Source of the DNA: Desulfomonile tiedjei | GTDB lineage: Bacteria > Desulfobacterota > Desulfomonilia > Desulfomonilales > Desulfomonilaceae | Reading direction: 5' to 3' | DNA: 56,504 nucleotides | Assembly (NCBI GenBank): GCA_016218715.1 | Contig: JACRDG010000108.1 | Location: forward strand, 1-56,504 | Shown here: piece by piece, positions 9,531-18,915 of the stretch | How positions within the stretch are numbered: the first letter of the stretch is position 1 | How the letters are laid out: every line of letters starts with the position of its first letter | The notes under the pieces: model-generated | What the model was told of the DNA's origin: nothing | Seen by the model: only the letters and a program-made list of their open reading frames with translations | Database searches by the model: none | Translations under genes and position numbers: made by a program

Positions 9531-10447
9531 CAAGAGCGATCTCTCGTAGGGCGCGGGGGCCTGCTCCACGGGCCTCCCTACTGGTAAACCGCGCACAGGC
9601 AGGGTTCACCCTGGTTGAACTCGTTGTGGTGCTCGGGATGATAGCGATCATGGCCGCCATGGCCCTGGCCGCGTGGAGACAGGGACTGTTTCGGGAGTAC
9701 GCGCAGTCCGCGCAGATCCGGGCCCTGACGAATGCTTTGCATCTCGCTCAGTGGCGCGCTCTCAAGGGGGGCATTTCCATCCCCATCGCCGCGGGGACAT
9801 CCACGGACACTGTCACTAGCGGGGGGGAATTGTGGTACAACAGAGTACAGTTTCAAACTGTCTTCCCGCACGATTTCAAAGTCGGGGACTGGGTCAGCTT
9901 TTCCGATATAGCCTCGCTCCCCCCCGGTTCAATCGGCCATTCAGGGCTCAATGTCGGGAGGTACTCGGTGACCGCGATCGTGGATCAATATAACTTTAAG
10001 ATCAGCTCTACCGGCCTATTCGACGCGACCATGAACGATATTCCTCAATCCCCGCCGTATCCGTCGCCCGCCCCTGTGCCCATGGTAAGGAACGCTACGG
10101 GCGCGGCCAAGCTGGTCCTCATGAAGAAGTCGACAATCCGCGCGATGCTTACGGTGTCTGGGGAGGCCGCCGCATTAATTGCGAATCCGCAGAACTTCGT
10201 GTACGATGATTCGCACACATTCATATGGGGTTATACGGCGAGTGGAGCGGGAAGCCCCGAGGTGTCCGGCGTTCCGACCGACCCTGAATACACCGTGACC
10301 GTACGTTTCAACTCCCGCGGGCTCCCTGCGGATCCCGCGGGCTATCAGTTGGCCGTGGGAAAGGATCCTAGCGAATTTGGAGCGGCCCTCCCTAAAAAGA
10401 TTATTACCATCACCCCCACGGGGAAGATCAATCCGGGTGGAAGCTAG
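9509..10447 (+). CDS. GspH/FimT-like minor pseudopilin
   Basis: The 312-residue prepilin has a long basic leader and the class III signal QAG|FTLVELVVVLGM, with predicted cleavage at G32/F33 and the conserved Glu at mature position 5 (E37). One hydrophobic helix follows. The globular part is unusually large for FimT/GspH and includes a segment (about 120-166, HDFKVGDWVSF...YNFKI) like one inserted in PilY1. I chose the ATG at 9509, which overlaps the PilY1 3' end by 22 nt; the frame is open to 9236 but that would lie deep inside PilY1. It is probably one of the minor pilins that initiate pilus assembly under PilY1. Confidence 0.8.
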   Translation: MAEQRQVARAISRRARGPAPRASLLVNRAQAGFTLVELVVVLGMIAIMAAMALAAWRQGLFREYAQSAQIRALTNALHLAQWRALKGGISIPIAAGTSTDTVTSGGELWYNRVQFQTVFPHDFKVGDWVSFSDIASLPPGSIGHSGLNVGRYSVTAIVDQYNFKISSTGLFDATMNDIPQSPPYPSPAPVPMVRNATGAAKLVLMKKSTIRAMLTVSGEAAALIANPQNFVYDDSHTFIWGYTASGAGSPEVSGVPTDPEYTVTVRFNSRGLPADPAGYQLAVGKDPSEFGAALPKKIITITPTGKINPGGS

Positions 10448-10461
10448 GAGGAAACCGACCG

Positions 10462-11019
10462 ATGGAGTCCCTCATAGGACAAGAAATCATGGCAGCAAAA
10501 AGCTCCGAGAAGGGATTCTCTCTTGTAGAACTTATGGTTGCGCTGGCCGTCCTCGCCATCGGCATGTCGGCCATCGGCACCATGCTCATTAATGCCTTCT
10601 GGCATGACCGGCACAACACCCAGGTGAGAAACGCGGAAGCGATTCTGCGACGGGTCGCGGAAGGATTCGTCGCGGGCAACCCCGAGAATCTGCTGCCGAG
10701 CATTACCCCCTTGACTCCGGCTCCGCCGTGGGCGCCTGGTACCCCGGGTGCAACAGGCAACGCGGTAGTCCGAGGACAGAGCGAGAAGACGGTGAGCAGC
10801 CAGAAGATTACCGGGCTGAATTTCGTTTCTCCTGCCGACGGCAATGTGGGCACCTACTATTGCCAGTGGTCGATCTGGACGTACAAAGTATCTTCCGCCG
10901 GCATAGTGAGCCGAATCGATGTAGTAGTCGGCTGGGGCAACTCGCAGGGTGGGGCGCCTTGCGACGCGAACAGCCCCGGAACCTGTCCCCGCCACCTGCA
11001 ACTTACCAACTACTTCTGA
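10462..11019 (+). CDS. pilV: PilV-like minor prepilin
   Basis: AGGAGGA nine bases upstream sets the ATG at 10462. The 185-residue product has the prepilin signal EKG|FSLVELMVALAVLAIG (cleavage G18/F19, Glu at mature position 5) followed by a short C-terminal domain. Gene order (GspH/FimT, PilV, PilW, PilX around PilY1) supports the PilV-type call. The C-terminal domain alone would not identify it. It starts 14 nt after the previous stop, so the genes are co-transcribed. Confidence 0.75.
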   Translation: MESLIGQEIMAAKSSEKGFSLVELMVALAVLAIGMSAIGTMLINAFWHDRHNTQVRNAEAILRRVAEGFVAGNPENLLPSITPLTPAPPWAPGTPGATGNAVVRGQSEKTVSSQKITGLNFVSPADGNVGTYYCQWSIWTYKVSSAGIVSRIDVVVGWGNSQGGAPCDANSPGTCPRHLQLTNYF

Positions 11020-11036
11020 CCCGGATAGGCAGAACC

Positions 11037-12056
11037 ATGGGTGATACGAGAGGCTTCACGGTAACAGAGGCATTGGTCGGCATGGCCATACTGATAGTGG
11101 CCATACTGGGCGCGATGTCATTCTTCATTTTCGGCAGCTCCCGAGCCCAGGAGTCCTTTCGTTACAAGAGCGTGGAAGAAATCCTGGCCTCGGCCACCTC
11201 GCTGATAACCTATGATATTCAGAGAGCGGGCTTCGGGCTCTTCCCGGGTCAGGGCCCGAGCTATCCCAATCTAGCGCTGTTCGTCGCAGACGGTGGCGGC
11301 ACCACCAACCCGATCCCTGATGAACTGTATGTCAGCTATTCCCAATATCTGACGCTGGAGTGGTCCCCCAACTGTGCTGACTCTGAAAAAGCCCCTCCCC
11401 TGTGTGCAGCCCAGTACAGGGCGATAAACAGCGTCTTTACCAACCCTGCGCAATTATTTACGTGTTTGCCCTATACCTTTTACTATCAGGGGTTCGTGAC
11501 GCTTTCCGCTTCCGTCACACCGTTTCCCCTGTACGCTGTGCCCATGGCTTTAAGCGAAGGTGATATCGGCGCTGTCGTTGCCACTCAGGGTCCTACAGGG
11601 ACTGTGGCAGCCTCGACGGCAACCTGCACGGTGTTGGCCAACCCTGTGCCTCAATTGCCGGGAACCAAGAACTGGCAAGTTCAGTTTTCCGCTTCCGGCA
11701 AGGACTCCACGAGTAATCCGCAAGCAATAGGCGCGAATTGGACGGCTGTTCCGGCAATTTCGTACACCGTCGTTCCCGGCGTGGGCTCGGGTACGGGGAG
11801 ACTTATGCGCAACAGTAGACCCATTATGGGCGGAGACCCGTACATCGACGTTCGCAATTTCCAGGTTACCTGTCAAATGTCAGACTCTACCTGGCAGACG
11901 ACCAACCTGAACCCCGCGCAGCTCCGGACGGTAGAAGTGAACATAAGCTACCGACTGAACCGGGGGAAGGGCGGGGAGCTCAGTTGGAGCCCTGTCTATT
12001 CGCGTACTCTGCGAGTGACTCCACGCACCATCGTCCTCAAACAGACGGTGGGTTAA
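11037..12056 (+). CDS. pilW: PilW-like minor prepilin
   Basis: The 339-residue product has a very short leader, MGDTRG|FTVTEALVGMAIL, with cleavage after G6 and Glu at mature position 5 (E11). The typical PilW follow-on 'SATSLITYDIQRAGFG' lies near residue 55-70. The frame is open upstream to 10728 but overlaps PilV there, so I chose the ATG at 11037, 17 nt after the PilV stop. It is a large minor pilin that probably joins the PilV/PilX/FimT initiation complex carrying PilY1. Confidence 0.8.
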   Translation: MGDTRGFTVTEALVGMAILIVAILGAMSFFIFGSSRAQESFRYKSVEEILASATSLITYDIQRAGFGLFPGQGPSYPNLALFVADGGGTTNPIPDELYVSYSQYLTLEWSPNCADSEKAPPLCAAQYRAINSVFTNPAQLFTCLPYTFYYQGFVTLSASVTPFPLYAVPMALSEGDIGAVVATQGPTGTVAASTATCTVLANPVPQLPGTKNWQVQFSASGKDSTSNPQAIGANWTAVPAISYTVVPGVGSGTGRLMRNSRPIMGGDPYIDVRNFQVTCQMSDSTWQTTNLNPAQLRTVEVNISYRLNRGKGGELSWSPVYSRTLRVTPRTIVLKQTVG

Positions 12057-12070
12057 AAAGGGGACAAGAA

Positions 12071-12610
12071 GTGAGAGGCGAGAGAGGATCCGCGCTTGCC
12101 GTGGTCTTGTTGATCCTGGGGGTCCTGGGCCTCTTGGGCGCAGGTCTCATGGTCCAGACACGCTATGACACGAAGGTCGTCAGTGCCCAGGGAGCGTACG
12201 ACAAGATGCTCAACCTGGCAGACGGCGCGGCAAAATATTCGCTCTTTGCTGTGAGGTGGCTGGGGGAGCCGATGTTTGCGGGGCGGCCTGCTCTCGTAGG
12301 CGACTCGGGTAAGCCGGCAGGAAAGGTCGACAGTCAGACCGTGACCAACATGGGCGACTGGACGTCACTTGCCTGGTACCTGGGACCGGAAACGAATCCA
12401 TGGGTTAGTCCCGGATGGGAATCCCCCACCTACTACATGACGGGCTGGGTTGCCAAGGGATCGGCAACGAAACTGAAACTGGATGCAGCGTACGAAATCG
12501 ATCAAGCTGCGCTGTTCGCCACATCGGAATACGCCAACACTCAACGGCAGCAGGTCCACGCGCAGTCTTCCGCACTGATTTCGGCCACAAAGAATATTCC
12601 AAAGGAGTGA
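12071..12610 (+). CDS. pilX: PilX-like minor pilin assembly protein
   Basis: From a GTG at 12071 the product is 179 residues and begins VRGERGSALAVVLLILGVLG. This is the PilX_N signature (ERGxALxVxLLxL) without the canonical FTLxE, as is usual for PilX. One hydrophobic helix is followed by a small soluble domain. The frame is open farther upstream but would overlap PilW. It closes the pilus operon, 14 nt after PilW. Confidence 0.75.
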   Translation: MRGERGSALAVVLLILGVLGLLGAGLMVQTRYDTKVVSAQGAYDKMLNLADGAAKYSLFAVRWLGEPMFAGRPALVGDSGKPAGKVDSQTVTNMGDWTSLAWYLGPETNPWVSPGWESPTYYMTGWVAKGSATKLKLDAAYEIDQAALFATSEYANTQRQQVHAQSSALISATKNIPKE

Positions 12611-12785
12611 CGGCCGGCCGGCATCGTCGCGCGTTGTCGGGAAAACATTGCGTCACGTAACAGCCTCCTAGCCTCACCCATCGGAGAAACGACGGCACGC
12701 CAGCCTGTAAACTCACGGCCCGGGTACGGTCGGGAGGCTTCTATGAGGCCGACATACCAGGCTTTTTGACGAGCCGGCATCGAAT

Positions 12786-13535
12786 ATGAGCTACACGGTC
12801 AAACTCTACGGCCACCTGTCCGATAATCCCGAGCGATTTCATCAACAATTGGCCGACCTGCTCGGCATTGACGTGGAACATGCCACGGCCCTGGTTCGCG
12901 ACGTGCCCGTGATTGTCCGGCAGGGCCTGCCCAAGGAACAAGCGGAACGCATGGCAGCGGGTCTGGGGGTCATCCGTGCCCTGTGCCTCATCGAGAGCGA
13001 AGGAAACGAGCCGGAACCGGAGGAGCCGGCAAAACCCCTGTCAACGGCGTTTGCCGAGGAGATGACCGAGCCGGAAGAAGAAGAGAATCTCCGACCTGGG
13101 CGCATGTGGCTGGGGATCCTTCTCGGTGGCGTGGCCCTCATCCTTATCGTGGCCTCTGTTTCATTCTTTTCCATGTTCAGGAAAACGTATTCTGAGAATC
13201 GAGACACTCCGAGCCCTCCCAAGGTACAATCCGCCGCAGAAACCGACTCCGCAAAAGAACCGCTTTCCGAGCTTCAGTTCAAGGAGCGTATTGCGAGCCT
13301 GGAAGAAAAGATCGAACTCATCCGAGCCCAGATCAAGCAGACGGAGGACGATGAGGCCTGGGCACGGAACGGTAGTGGAATGGATCTGGAGCAGATGCAG
13401 AAGTACCGGCAGGATAGAGCAAATCTTCATGGAGAGATAAGTACACATGTGCGGGAAATCAAGCAGTTGAAAGCTCAGCTCCACGGGATGGAGGTCAGGA
13501 GCGGGGCTCAGACCGGTGCAGGCCAGAACAGGTAG
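12786..13535 (+). CDS. Membrane protein with L7/L12-like N-terminal domain and coiled coil (hypothetical)
   Basis: The 249-residue protein has three parts. Residues 1-75 (VKLYGHLSDNPERFHQQLAD..., then VIVRQGLPKEQAERMAAGLG) have the alternation of the ribosomal L7/L12 C-terminal fold. An acidic linker precedes one membrane segment (about residues 116-136). Residues 165-235 are charged heptads predicted to form a coiled coil. The topology suggests a small cytoplasmic sensor or adaptor domain tethered to a membrane protein. No family name is recognised. It is separated from the pilus operon by about 175 nt without an obvious terminator. Confidence 0.6.
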   Translation: MSYTVKLYGHLSDNPERFHQQLADLLGIDVEHATALVRDVPVIVRQGLPKEQAERMAAGLGVIRALCLIESEGNEPEPEEPAKPLSTAFAEEMTEPEEEENLRPGRMWLGILLGGVALILIVASVSFFSMFRKTYSENRDTPSPPKVQSAAETDSAKEPLSELQFKERIASLEEKIELIRAQIKQTEDDEAWARNGSGMDLEQMQKYRQDRANLHGEISTHVREIKQLKAQLHGMEVRSGAQTGAGQNR

Positions 13536-13845
13536 CGTGCCCAGCGGCAGCGCACCGGCCCGTGATCCGAGCATCACGAGACTGACCTTCCCTACCGATG
13601 ACCCACGGACCCTCTCTCACCGAGTTTACTTGTTCCACTGCCCAGCCGTATCATATGATATCGCGTTCGGAACGGGTGCCGTTGGGCAATCCTCACCCTG
13701 TCCGCCTCGCACACGGAGAGGTGAGCGCAGCGAGCAGCGCCCGTACAGAATTCGCTCCCTCTTTTTCTGAGAGAGAGTTGGAATGGAGACCGCAGGATTC
13801 CCCCGTTGAGCGGCACATGGGTATGAGACTGACGGCCATAGGAGT
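13536..13845. other. 310-nt intergenic stretch, nothing recognised
   Basis: Short frames cross this interval in several phases but none has a ribosome-binding site and a plausible product. No repeat, RNA gene or clear terminator is seen. Confidence 0.4.
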
Positions 13846-16755
13846 GTGAGCTTGGAACCTCTGGAAACGCGGAGATCGATCGAGGGCGACGCGAACGGTC
13901 CGCTGCCCAAGGGCACAGTTCCGGTCCTGATCTGCGCCATGTTCTTTCTTTCCGGGATGTCGGCCCTGATATTTGAGAATCTCTGGTTTCGTCTCGCGGG
14001 ACTTGCGTTCGGGAACAGCGTGTGGGCGACCAGCCTCGTTCTTTCCAGTTTCATGGGCGGGCTCGCGCTGGGGAACGGGCTTACCGCCAGATATGGCAGG
14101 AAGATCGCCAATCCAATTCGCTTTTACGGCCTGATGGAGATCGTGATCGCAGTGACCGGCGTCGGGCTGGTCATCGGTTTTCCCCCCCTCACTCAGGTCC
14201 TGGCCCCGCTGTTTCGGCAGTTTCTGGATCAGTCGTGGATTCTAAATCCCCTGCGGTTGGGCATCGCGTTCCTGCTCCTCATGGGACCAGCGACCGCCAT
14301 GGGGACCACACTTCCGCTTCTGGTGAAAGCCCTGAGCGACAGGGGACCTCACTTCGGCGTCGCTTTGGGTCGGCTGTATGGCTGGAACACCCTCGGGGCG
14401 GTTGCCGGCGCGCTGTTACCGGAGGCGATTCTCATCGAACACGTGGGCGTTGCAGGTGCAGGATGGGTGGCGTTCACGATCAGCTTGATAGCCGCTTGCA
14501 GCGCCTTGGCACTGGCCCGCGTTACCTCGCCGCTCGCTTTTGAGTGGCCTGGGGCCGCGGGCTCGATCAATCCGTCGCGGATTGCCTCGCCACGGTCGCT
14601 GAGGCTGCTCGCGGCGGGGTTCCTCTCCGGCGGAATTGTGCTTGCGCTGGAAGTGGTCTGGTTCCGGTTCCTCGTGCTCTTTTTCAACGCCTACAGCATA
14701 GTCTTCGCAGTCATGTTGGCTGTGGTTCTGGCGGGAATCGGCCTGGGCGGGATGCTCGCCTCCTGGAATTTTCGGATGAACCCCTCGACGCGGCCGAACG
14801 TGGCGGGGCTGGCGCTCATCACCGGCGTCGTGTGCGTAGGCACGTACGTTCTCTTCGGGTGGCTCCCGGCGCCGGCGGCGGCGAACCCATATCCGTGGGC
14901 CCACATGCTCCTGCTCTTCACGTGCCTGATCTTTCCCGTGTGCCTCCTCTCCGGAGTACTGTTCACATTCATTGGCGACGCAGTCTTTCGCGAGATAAAG
15001 GAAGGCGTGCGGACTACCGGTCTGCTCACCATGATCAACACCACGGGCGCCATGCTCGGCGCGCTCATCGGGGGCTTCGTACTGCTGCCGGTTCTCGGAA
15101 TGGAGCAGTCGTTCTTCTTGCTGGCAGCTTCGTATGGGGTTGTAGCCGTGTTGAGCGCCGACCCATCGTCGTTCAAGTGGAGGGAGGCCGGGCGGGCACT
15201 CACGATCCTCGCGGCGGCTTTTGTCATAACGCTTGCGTGCTTTCCCTTCGGGTCCATGCGCCGGCACATTATTGCCTCGGGTGAGCGGAATCTGATGGGC
15301 CAAACCGATTGGAAGCTTCTCGCGATCCGCGAAGGTCTTGCTGAGACCAGCCAGTACTGGCAGAGGGAGTTGCTCGGGAAGCGAACGTCCGTTACGCTTT
15401 TCACGAACAACCATCCGATGTCCGGCACGAGAGCGGGCTCGCGACGTTACATGCAGTACTTCGTGTACCTGCCGGTAGCTCTCCACGCCGATCCGAAGGA
15501 TGCGCTCCTGATCTGCTACGGCGTCGGTGCGACGGCGAAAGCTCTCACCGAGACGCGAAGCTTCAAGTCCATCGAGGTCGTTGACATATCGAAGGATATT
15601 CTTGAAAACAGTCGCATCATCTTTCCCGATGATCGTGAGAACCCTCTGAACGACCCTCGTGTCCGTGTCCACGTGGAAGACGGTCGCTTCTATCTGAATA
15701 CGAGCCCGCGTCAGTTCGATCTGATCACAGCGGAACCGCCGCCGCCATTGGCCGCAGGGGTTGTCAATCTGTACTCTCGAGAATACTTTCGCCTGATCTA
15801 CGATCGGCTGCGGCCGGGTGGTTTCGTGACCTACTGGCTGCCTGTGGGCCAGATCCCGTGGTCCGGCACGAAATCGATCGTAAAGGCCTTTTGCTCGGTT
15901 TTCGACGATTGCTCGATGTGGACGGGCAAAGGCTTGGAATGGGTCCTCATGGGAGTGCGCAGACCGTTTGGTCCTTCAACTGAAGGGCGCTTCTCCGCGC
16001 AGTGGCAGGATGAAGGGCTCCAGAGGGAACTGCGGACCCTCGGGTTCGAGACTCCTGAGCTGTTCGGGTCAACCTTCATCATGGACGCGGCCGCGCTCAG
16101 AAAGTGGACAGCGGACACCGCACCTCTCGTTGACAACTACCCGTATCGGATTTTCGGAAGCACCGAAGATTTATACGCCGATGATGTCTCGTCCCTGGAG
16201 GATGTCATGAGGACAACGCCGGCGAGAGAGATTTACCGAACCTCGCCGTTGATCGAACAGCTTTGGCCGCCCGAACTCCGCGAACGAACACTGGGCTACT
16301 TCCGGATTCAGAACGTCCTGAACGAGGCCATGAGCCGGACCCAGCGGTCCATGTCTCAGCCCGACCTGGACGCGTTGCACCTCATCCTCACCACATCGTC
16401 CCTCAAGGCGCCGATTCTGTGGATCGCAGGAGGCTCGAATCTGGTGGACGATGACCTGGTGCTCGACTCCCTGGATCCGGACGCGGTGATAAAGACTCCA
16501 GGTCTGAATTTCCACCTGGGAGTTCGCGCCCTTGCCGACCGAGACTACGTCAAAGCCCACGGGTACTTTGTTGCGGAAGAACGGGTCAGTCGCTCGGAAT
16601 CACTGACGCTCTATCGAGCGTACTGCCTGTGTATGGCCCGACGAACCTCAGAGGCCGAAGGACTTCTGAAACAACGATTGAGTGCCTCTCCGGGAAGTGT
16701 GCACCGAGGCCACCTCGAATGGCTGCACGATACGTTTGGCATTAACGTACAGTAG
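13846..16755 (+). CDS. Multi-TM transporter-like protein fused to a spermidine-synthase-like domain
   Basis: The 969-residue protein has about a dozen hydrophobic segments (residues about 20-465) starting FLSGMSALIFENLWFR, the typical opening of fused MFS-like/polyamine synthase proteins. A class I methyltransferase-fold domain of the spermidine synthase family follows at about 520-720 (LLICYGVGATAKAL, VEVVDIS-type acidic loop, HVEDGRFYL, ITAEPPPPLAAG, REYFRLIYDRL). A helical tail of about 200 residues ends it. Where true spermidine synthases have an aspartate in the catalytic D-x-x-x-P loop this protein has EPPPP, so real aminopropyl transfer is doubtful. The start is uncertain: GTG at 13846, or TTG at 13852, which is better spaced from GGAG at 13841. 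Confidence 0.75.
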   Translation: MSLEPLETRRSIEGDANGPLPKGTVPVLICAMFFLSGMSALIFENLWFRLAGLAFGNSVWATSLVLSSFMGGLALGNGLTARYGRKIANPIRFYGLMEIVIAVTGVGLVIGFPPLTQVLAPLFRQFLDQSWILNPLRLGIAFLLLMGPATAMGTTLPLLVKALSDRGPHFGVALGRLYGWNTLGAVAGALLPEAILIEHVGVAGAGWVAFTISLIAACSALALARVTSPLAFEWPGAAGSINPSRIASPRSLRLLAAGFLSGGIVLALEVVWFRFLVLFFNAYSIVFAVMLAVVLAGIGLGGMLASWNFRMNPSTRPNVAGLALITGVVCVGTYVLFGWLPAPAAANPYPWAHMLLLFTCLIFPVCLLSGVLFTFIGDAVFREIKEGVRTTGLLTMINTTGAMLGALIGGFVLLPVLGMEQSFFLLAASYGVVAVLSADPSSFKWREAGRALTILAAAFVITLACFPFGSMRRHIIASGERNLMGQTDWKLLAIREGLAETSQYWQRELLGKRTSVTLFTNNHPMSGTRAGSRRYMQYFVYLPVALHADPKDALLICYGVGATAKALTETRSFKSIEVVDISKDILENSRIIFPDDRENPLNDPRVRVHVEDGRFYLNTSPRQFDLITAEPPPPLAAGVVNLYSREYFRLIYDRLRPGGFVTYWLPVGQIPWSGTKSIVKAFCSVFDDCSMWTGKGLEWVLMGVRRPFGPSTEGRFSAQWQDEGLQRELRTLGFETPELFGSTFIMDAAALRKWTADTAPLVDNYPYRIFGSTEDLYADDVSSLEDVMRTTPAREIYRTSPLIEQLWPPELRERTLGYFRIQNVLNEAMSRTQRSMSQPDLDALHLILTTSSLKAPILWIAGGSNLVDDDLVLDSLDPDAVIKTPGLNFHLGVRALADRDYVKAHGYFVAEERVSRSESLTLYRAYCLCMARRTSEAEGLLKQRLSASPGSVHRGHLEWLHDTFGINVQ

Positions 16756-17266
16756 ACGACGCTCGATACGCGCGCGTCTGATACCAATGTGCAGTTCAAT
16801 TTGTAACATCCGAGGACTCTGCTCTGGGCTTTTCCCGGGAGGTCCCCTCCGCTACGAACGGCATTGCCTGACTGCGCTCCGGAGACCTCCCAGGAGCGCC
16901 CTTCAGCAATATTACTTATTGAATCGCACATTGGTATGAGCCTTGATACCGACGAATCAACAATGTCCGCATCCAGTAGCGCCACTCGTTTTAGCCATGC
17001 CAAGGAGATGATCCCAAGAACATTAAAGCTCCGTTGAGAGTCCAAGGAGCAAGGGACTAGCAGGTCGTCTTCAAAATGCCGTTCCCTGTGGGTGGGTGCT
17101 CTGCCCTCGTGTCCTGCGATGCTTCGTTTCTCCAGTGGTCGGGGCCTTGTGAAGACGGCTGCACGAGAAGACGACGGTTTGCCCTATACGAGGCACTCGA
17201 GCGGTTTCGCGATCTCTCGCTGCGGAACCGCCCTTCCATTGACAAACCGCACAAGGAGGTAGGCTG
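16756..17266. other. Intergenic region holding a long inverted repeat
   Basis: About 510 nt without a gene. The left part holds the palindromic element at 16781-16937. The right part (16938-17266) has short open frames but no recognisable product. Confidence 0.5.
16781..16937. repeat. 157-nt palindromic element (MITE-like)
   Basis: The left arm ATACCAATGTGCAGTTCAAT (16781-16800) and the right arm 16918-16937 are inverted copies matching at 18 of 20 positions. Further in, GGGAGGTC on the left answers GACCTCCC on the right (16883-16890), so complementarity continues with gaps. There is no open frame inside. The size, paired ends and position between genes suit a non-autonomous mobile element or a large cruciform-forming repeat. 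Confidence 0.55.
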
Positions 17267-18274
17267 ATGAAGCTGTATTTGATCCAGGAACACTTCGGGA
17301 TCGATGCGCTGACGCTCGCGGAAAGAGATGTCCCCAAACCGGGGCACAAGCAGGTCCTCGTCAAGATGGAAGCCGCGTCCGTCAATTATCGGGATTTGTT
17401 GATGATAGCCGGGAAATACAACCCCCATCTCCAGCGGCCTCGTATTCCGTTTTCCGACGGCGCGGGCGAGGTAATCGAGGTGGGACCCGACGCGACCCAC
17501 TGGAAGGTCGGCGACCGAGTCCTGGGTACGTTCTTCCAGCAATGGCCCGCGGGCAGGATAACCCCCGCTGCCGCGAAATCCGCTCTCGGAGGGGAAATCG
17601 ATGGCGTGATGGCGGAATACGTCGTATTCTCGGAAGACGGTCTGGTTCCGCTCCCCGAGCATCTCACCTATGAGGAAGGTTCCACTCTACCGTGCGTCGG
17701 GGTCACTGCGTGGCACGCGCTCTCCACGGGAGGGCTCGCTTGCGGGGACACGGTCTTGACGCTGGGTACCGGTGGGGTATCCGTGTTTGCGGTTCAATTG
17801 GCCGAAGCGTCGGGCGCGAACGTGATCGGGACCTCCAGCAGTGACGCAAAGCTGGCCCGGTTGAACCAACTGGGGGTCGCTGCCGGAATCAATTACAGGA
17901 CGTTCCCGGACTGGGACGAAAAGGTCCTTGAAATTACCGACGGAAGAGGGGTGGATCGGGTCATCGAAGTGGGCGGTGCGGGCACGCTGGGCAAATCCAT
18001 GAAGGCGGTGCGAATCGGTGGACACATAAGCCTCATTGGTGTATTGACCGGCCAGACCGGAGAAGTCAACCCGCTCCCCGCGGTCATGAAGAGCATTCGA
18101 ATTCAAGGGATTTTCGTGGGATCTCGGGCCATGTTCGAAGGGTTGAATCGCGCGATGACGCTGCATCGCATCAAACCGGTGATCGACCGGGTGTTTCCCT
18201 TCGATAGCGTTCGGGAAGCCCTGCACTACCAGGAGAGTCAGGCCCACTTCGGGAAAGTGGTGATCCGCTTCTGA
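17267..18274 (+). CDS. NAD(P)-dependent alcohol dehydrogenase / quinone oxidoreductase family protein
   Basis: The 335-residue product is a medium-chain dehydrogenase. It has a GroES-like catalytic domain (about residues 1-125, including DGAGEVIEVG and WKVGDRVLGTFF), then GVTAWHAL and a Rossmann domain with LTLGTGGVSVFAVQLA (about 160-180). The cysteine ligands of the structural zinc loop are absent, which points to the zinc-poor quinone oxidoreductase/YogA-like branch. AGGAGG seven bases before the ATG supports the start. Substrate cannot be read from sequence. The gene stands alone. Confidence 0.8.
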   Translation: MKLYLIQEHFGIDALTLAERDVPKPGHKQVLVKMEAASVNYRDLLMIAGKYNPHLQRPRIPFSDGAGEVIEVGPDATHWKVGDRVLGTFFQQWPAGRITPAAAKSALGGEIDGVMAEYVVFSEDGLVPLPEHLTYEEGSTLPCVGVTAWHALSTGGLACGDTVLTLGTGGVSVFAVQLAEASGANVIGTSSSDAKLARLNQLGVAAGINYRTFPDWDEKVLEITDGRGVDRVIEVGGAGTLGKSMKAVRIGGHISLIGVLTGQTGEVNPLPAVMKSIRIQGIFVGSRAMFEGLNRAMTLHRIKPVIDRVFPFDSVREALHYQESQAHFGKVVIRF

Positions 18275-18420
18275 TGGAGCTGTCGAAGCCACCTGTGCGC
18301 ATGATTGCCGGAGTGAAGCTGACACGGGAGCCGGGCACAATCCCGTTTCACAGCATTCTTGCTCGCGATTGGTCGAGTCGTCGTATCACTTTCAGAAACT
18401 GAAATTGGAGGGTAAGTGCT

Positions 18421-18915
18421 ATGAATGCGCGCAAGCTGTTACGAACAGGGGCTGTTTTGGCAGTGATCTTCGTCGGGGTCGTCTCCGGGGTCGTCTGCTC
18501 CTCTGCCTCGGAATTCGATCTCTCGGACGGCGGGACCGTCTACCTTCCAGTGTACTCCCACATCTACGTAGGAATTAAGGGCCTTGCTTTCGACTTGGCG
18601 ATATCACTGATCATTCGCAACACGGATCCGACGCGACCGATCACCGTCTCTTCAGTTTCCTATCATGACTCGGCGGGCAAACTAGTCAAACAGTTTTTGG
18701 AGAAGCCGGTAGACATCCCTCCGTTGGCGTCCAAGGAATTCTTCGTGAGCGAATCGGACACCACTGGCGGGTTTGGGGCGGCGTTCATTGTGAAATGGAA
18801 ATCCTTGACCAAAGTGAACGCGCCCGTCGTCGAGGGTGTGATGGTGGGCACCAAGGCGGGCCAGGGTATATCTTTCACCACGCGCGGGCAAGTCATCGAG
18901 GATCGCGGGCAGTGA
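18421..18915 (+). CDS. DUF3124 secreted protein
   Basis: The 164-residue product has a signal peptide (hydrophobic about residues 10-30, ending CSSAS) and then a compact beta-rich domain with VYLPVYSHIYVG and LIIRNTDPTRPITVSSV, as in the DUF3124 family. GGAGGG eight bases upstream fixes the ATG. Function is unknown; export is expected. It lies upstream of the cation antiporter but with about 200 nt between, so co-transcription is possible but not shown. Confidence 0.75.
   Translation: MNARKLLRTGAVLAVIFVGVVSGVVCSSASEFDLSDGGTVYLPVYSHIYVGIKGLAFDLAISLIIRNTDPTRPITVSSVSYHDSAGKLVKQFLEKPVDIPPLASKEFFVSESDTTGGFGAAFIVKWKSLTKVNAPVVEGVMVGTKAGQGISFTTRGQVIEDRGQ

Noticed and set aside
14416-15672. 418-codon minus-strand frame opposite the transporter-synthase fusion
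   Set aside because: Highly charged His/Arg/Glu-rich antisense of a membrane protein; the plus frame has family motifs.
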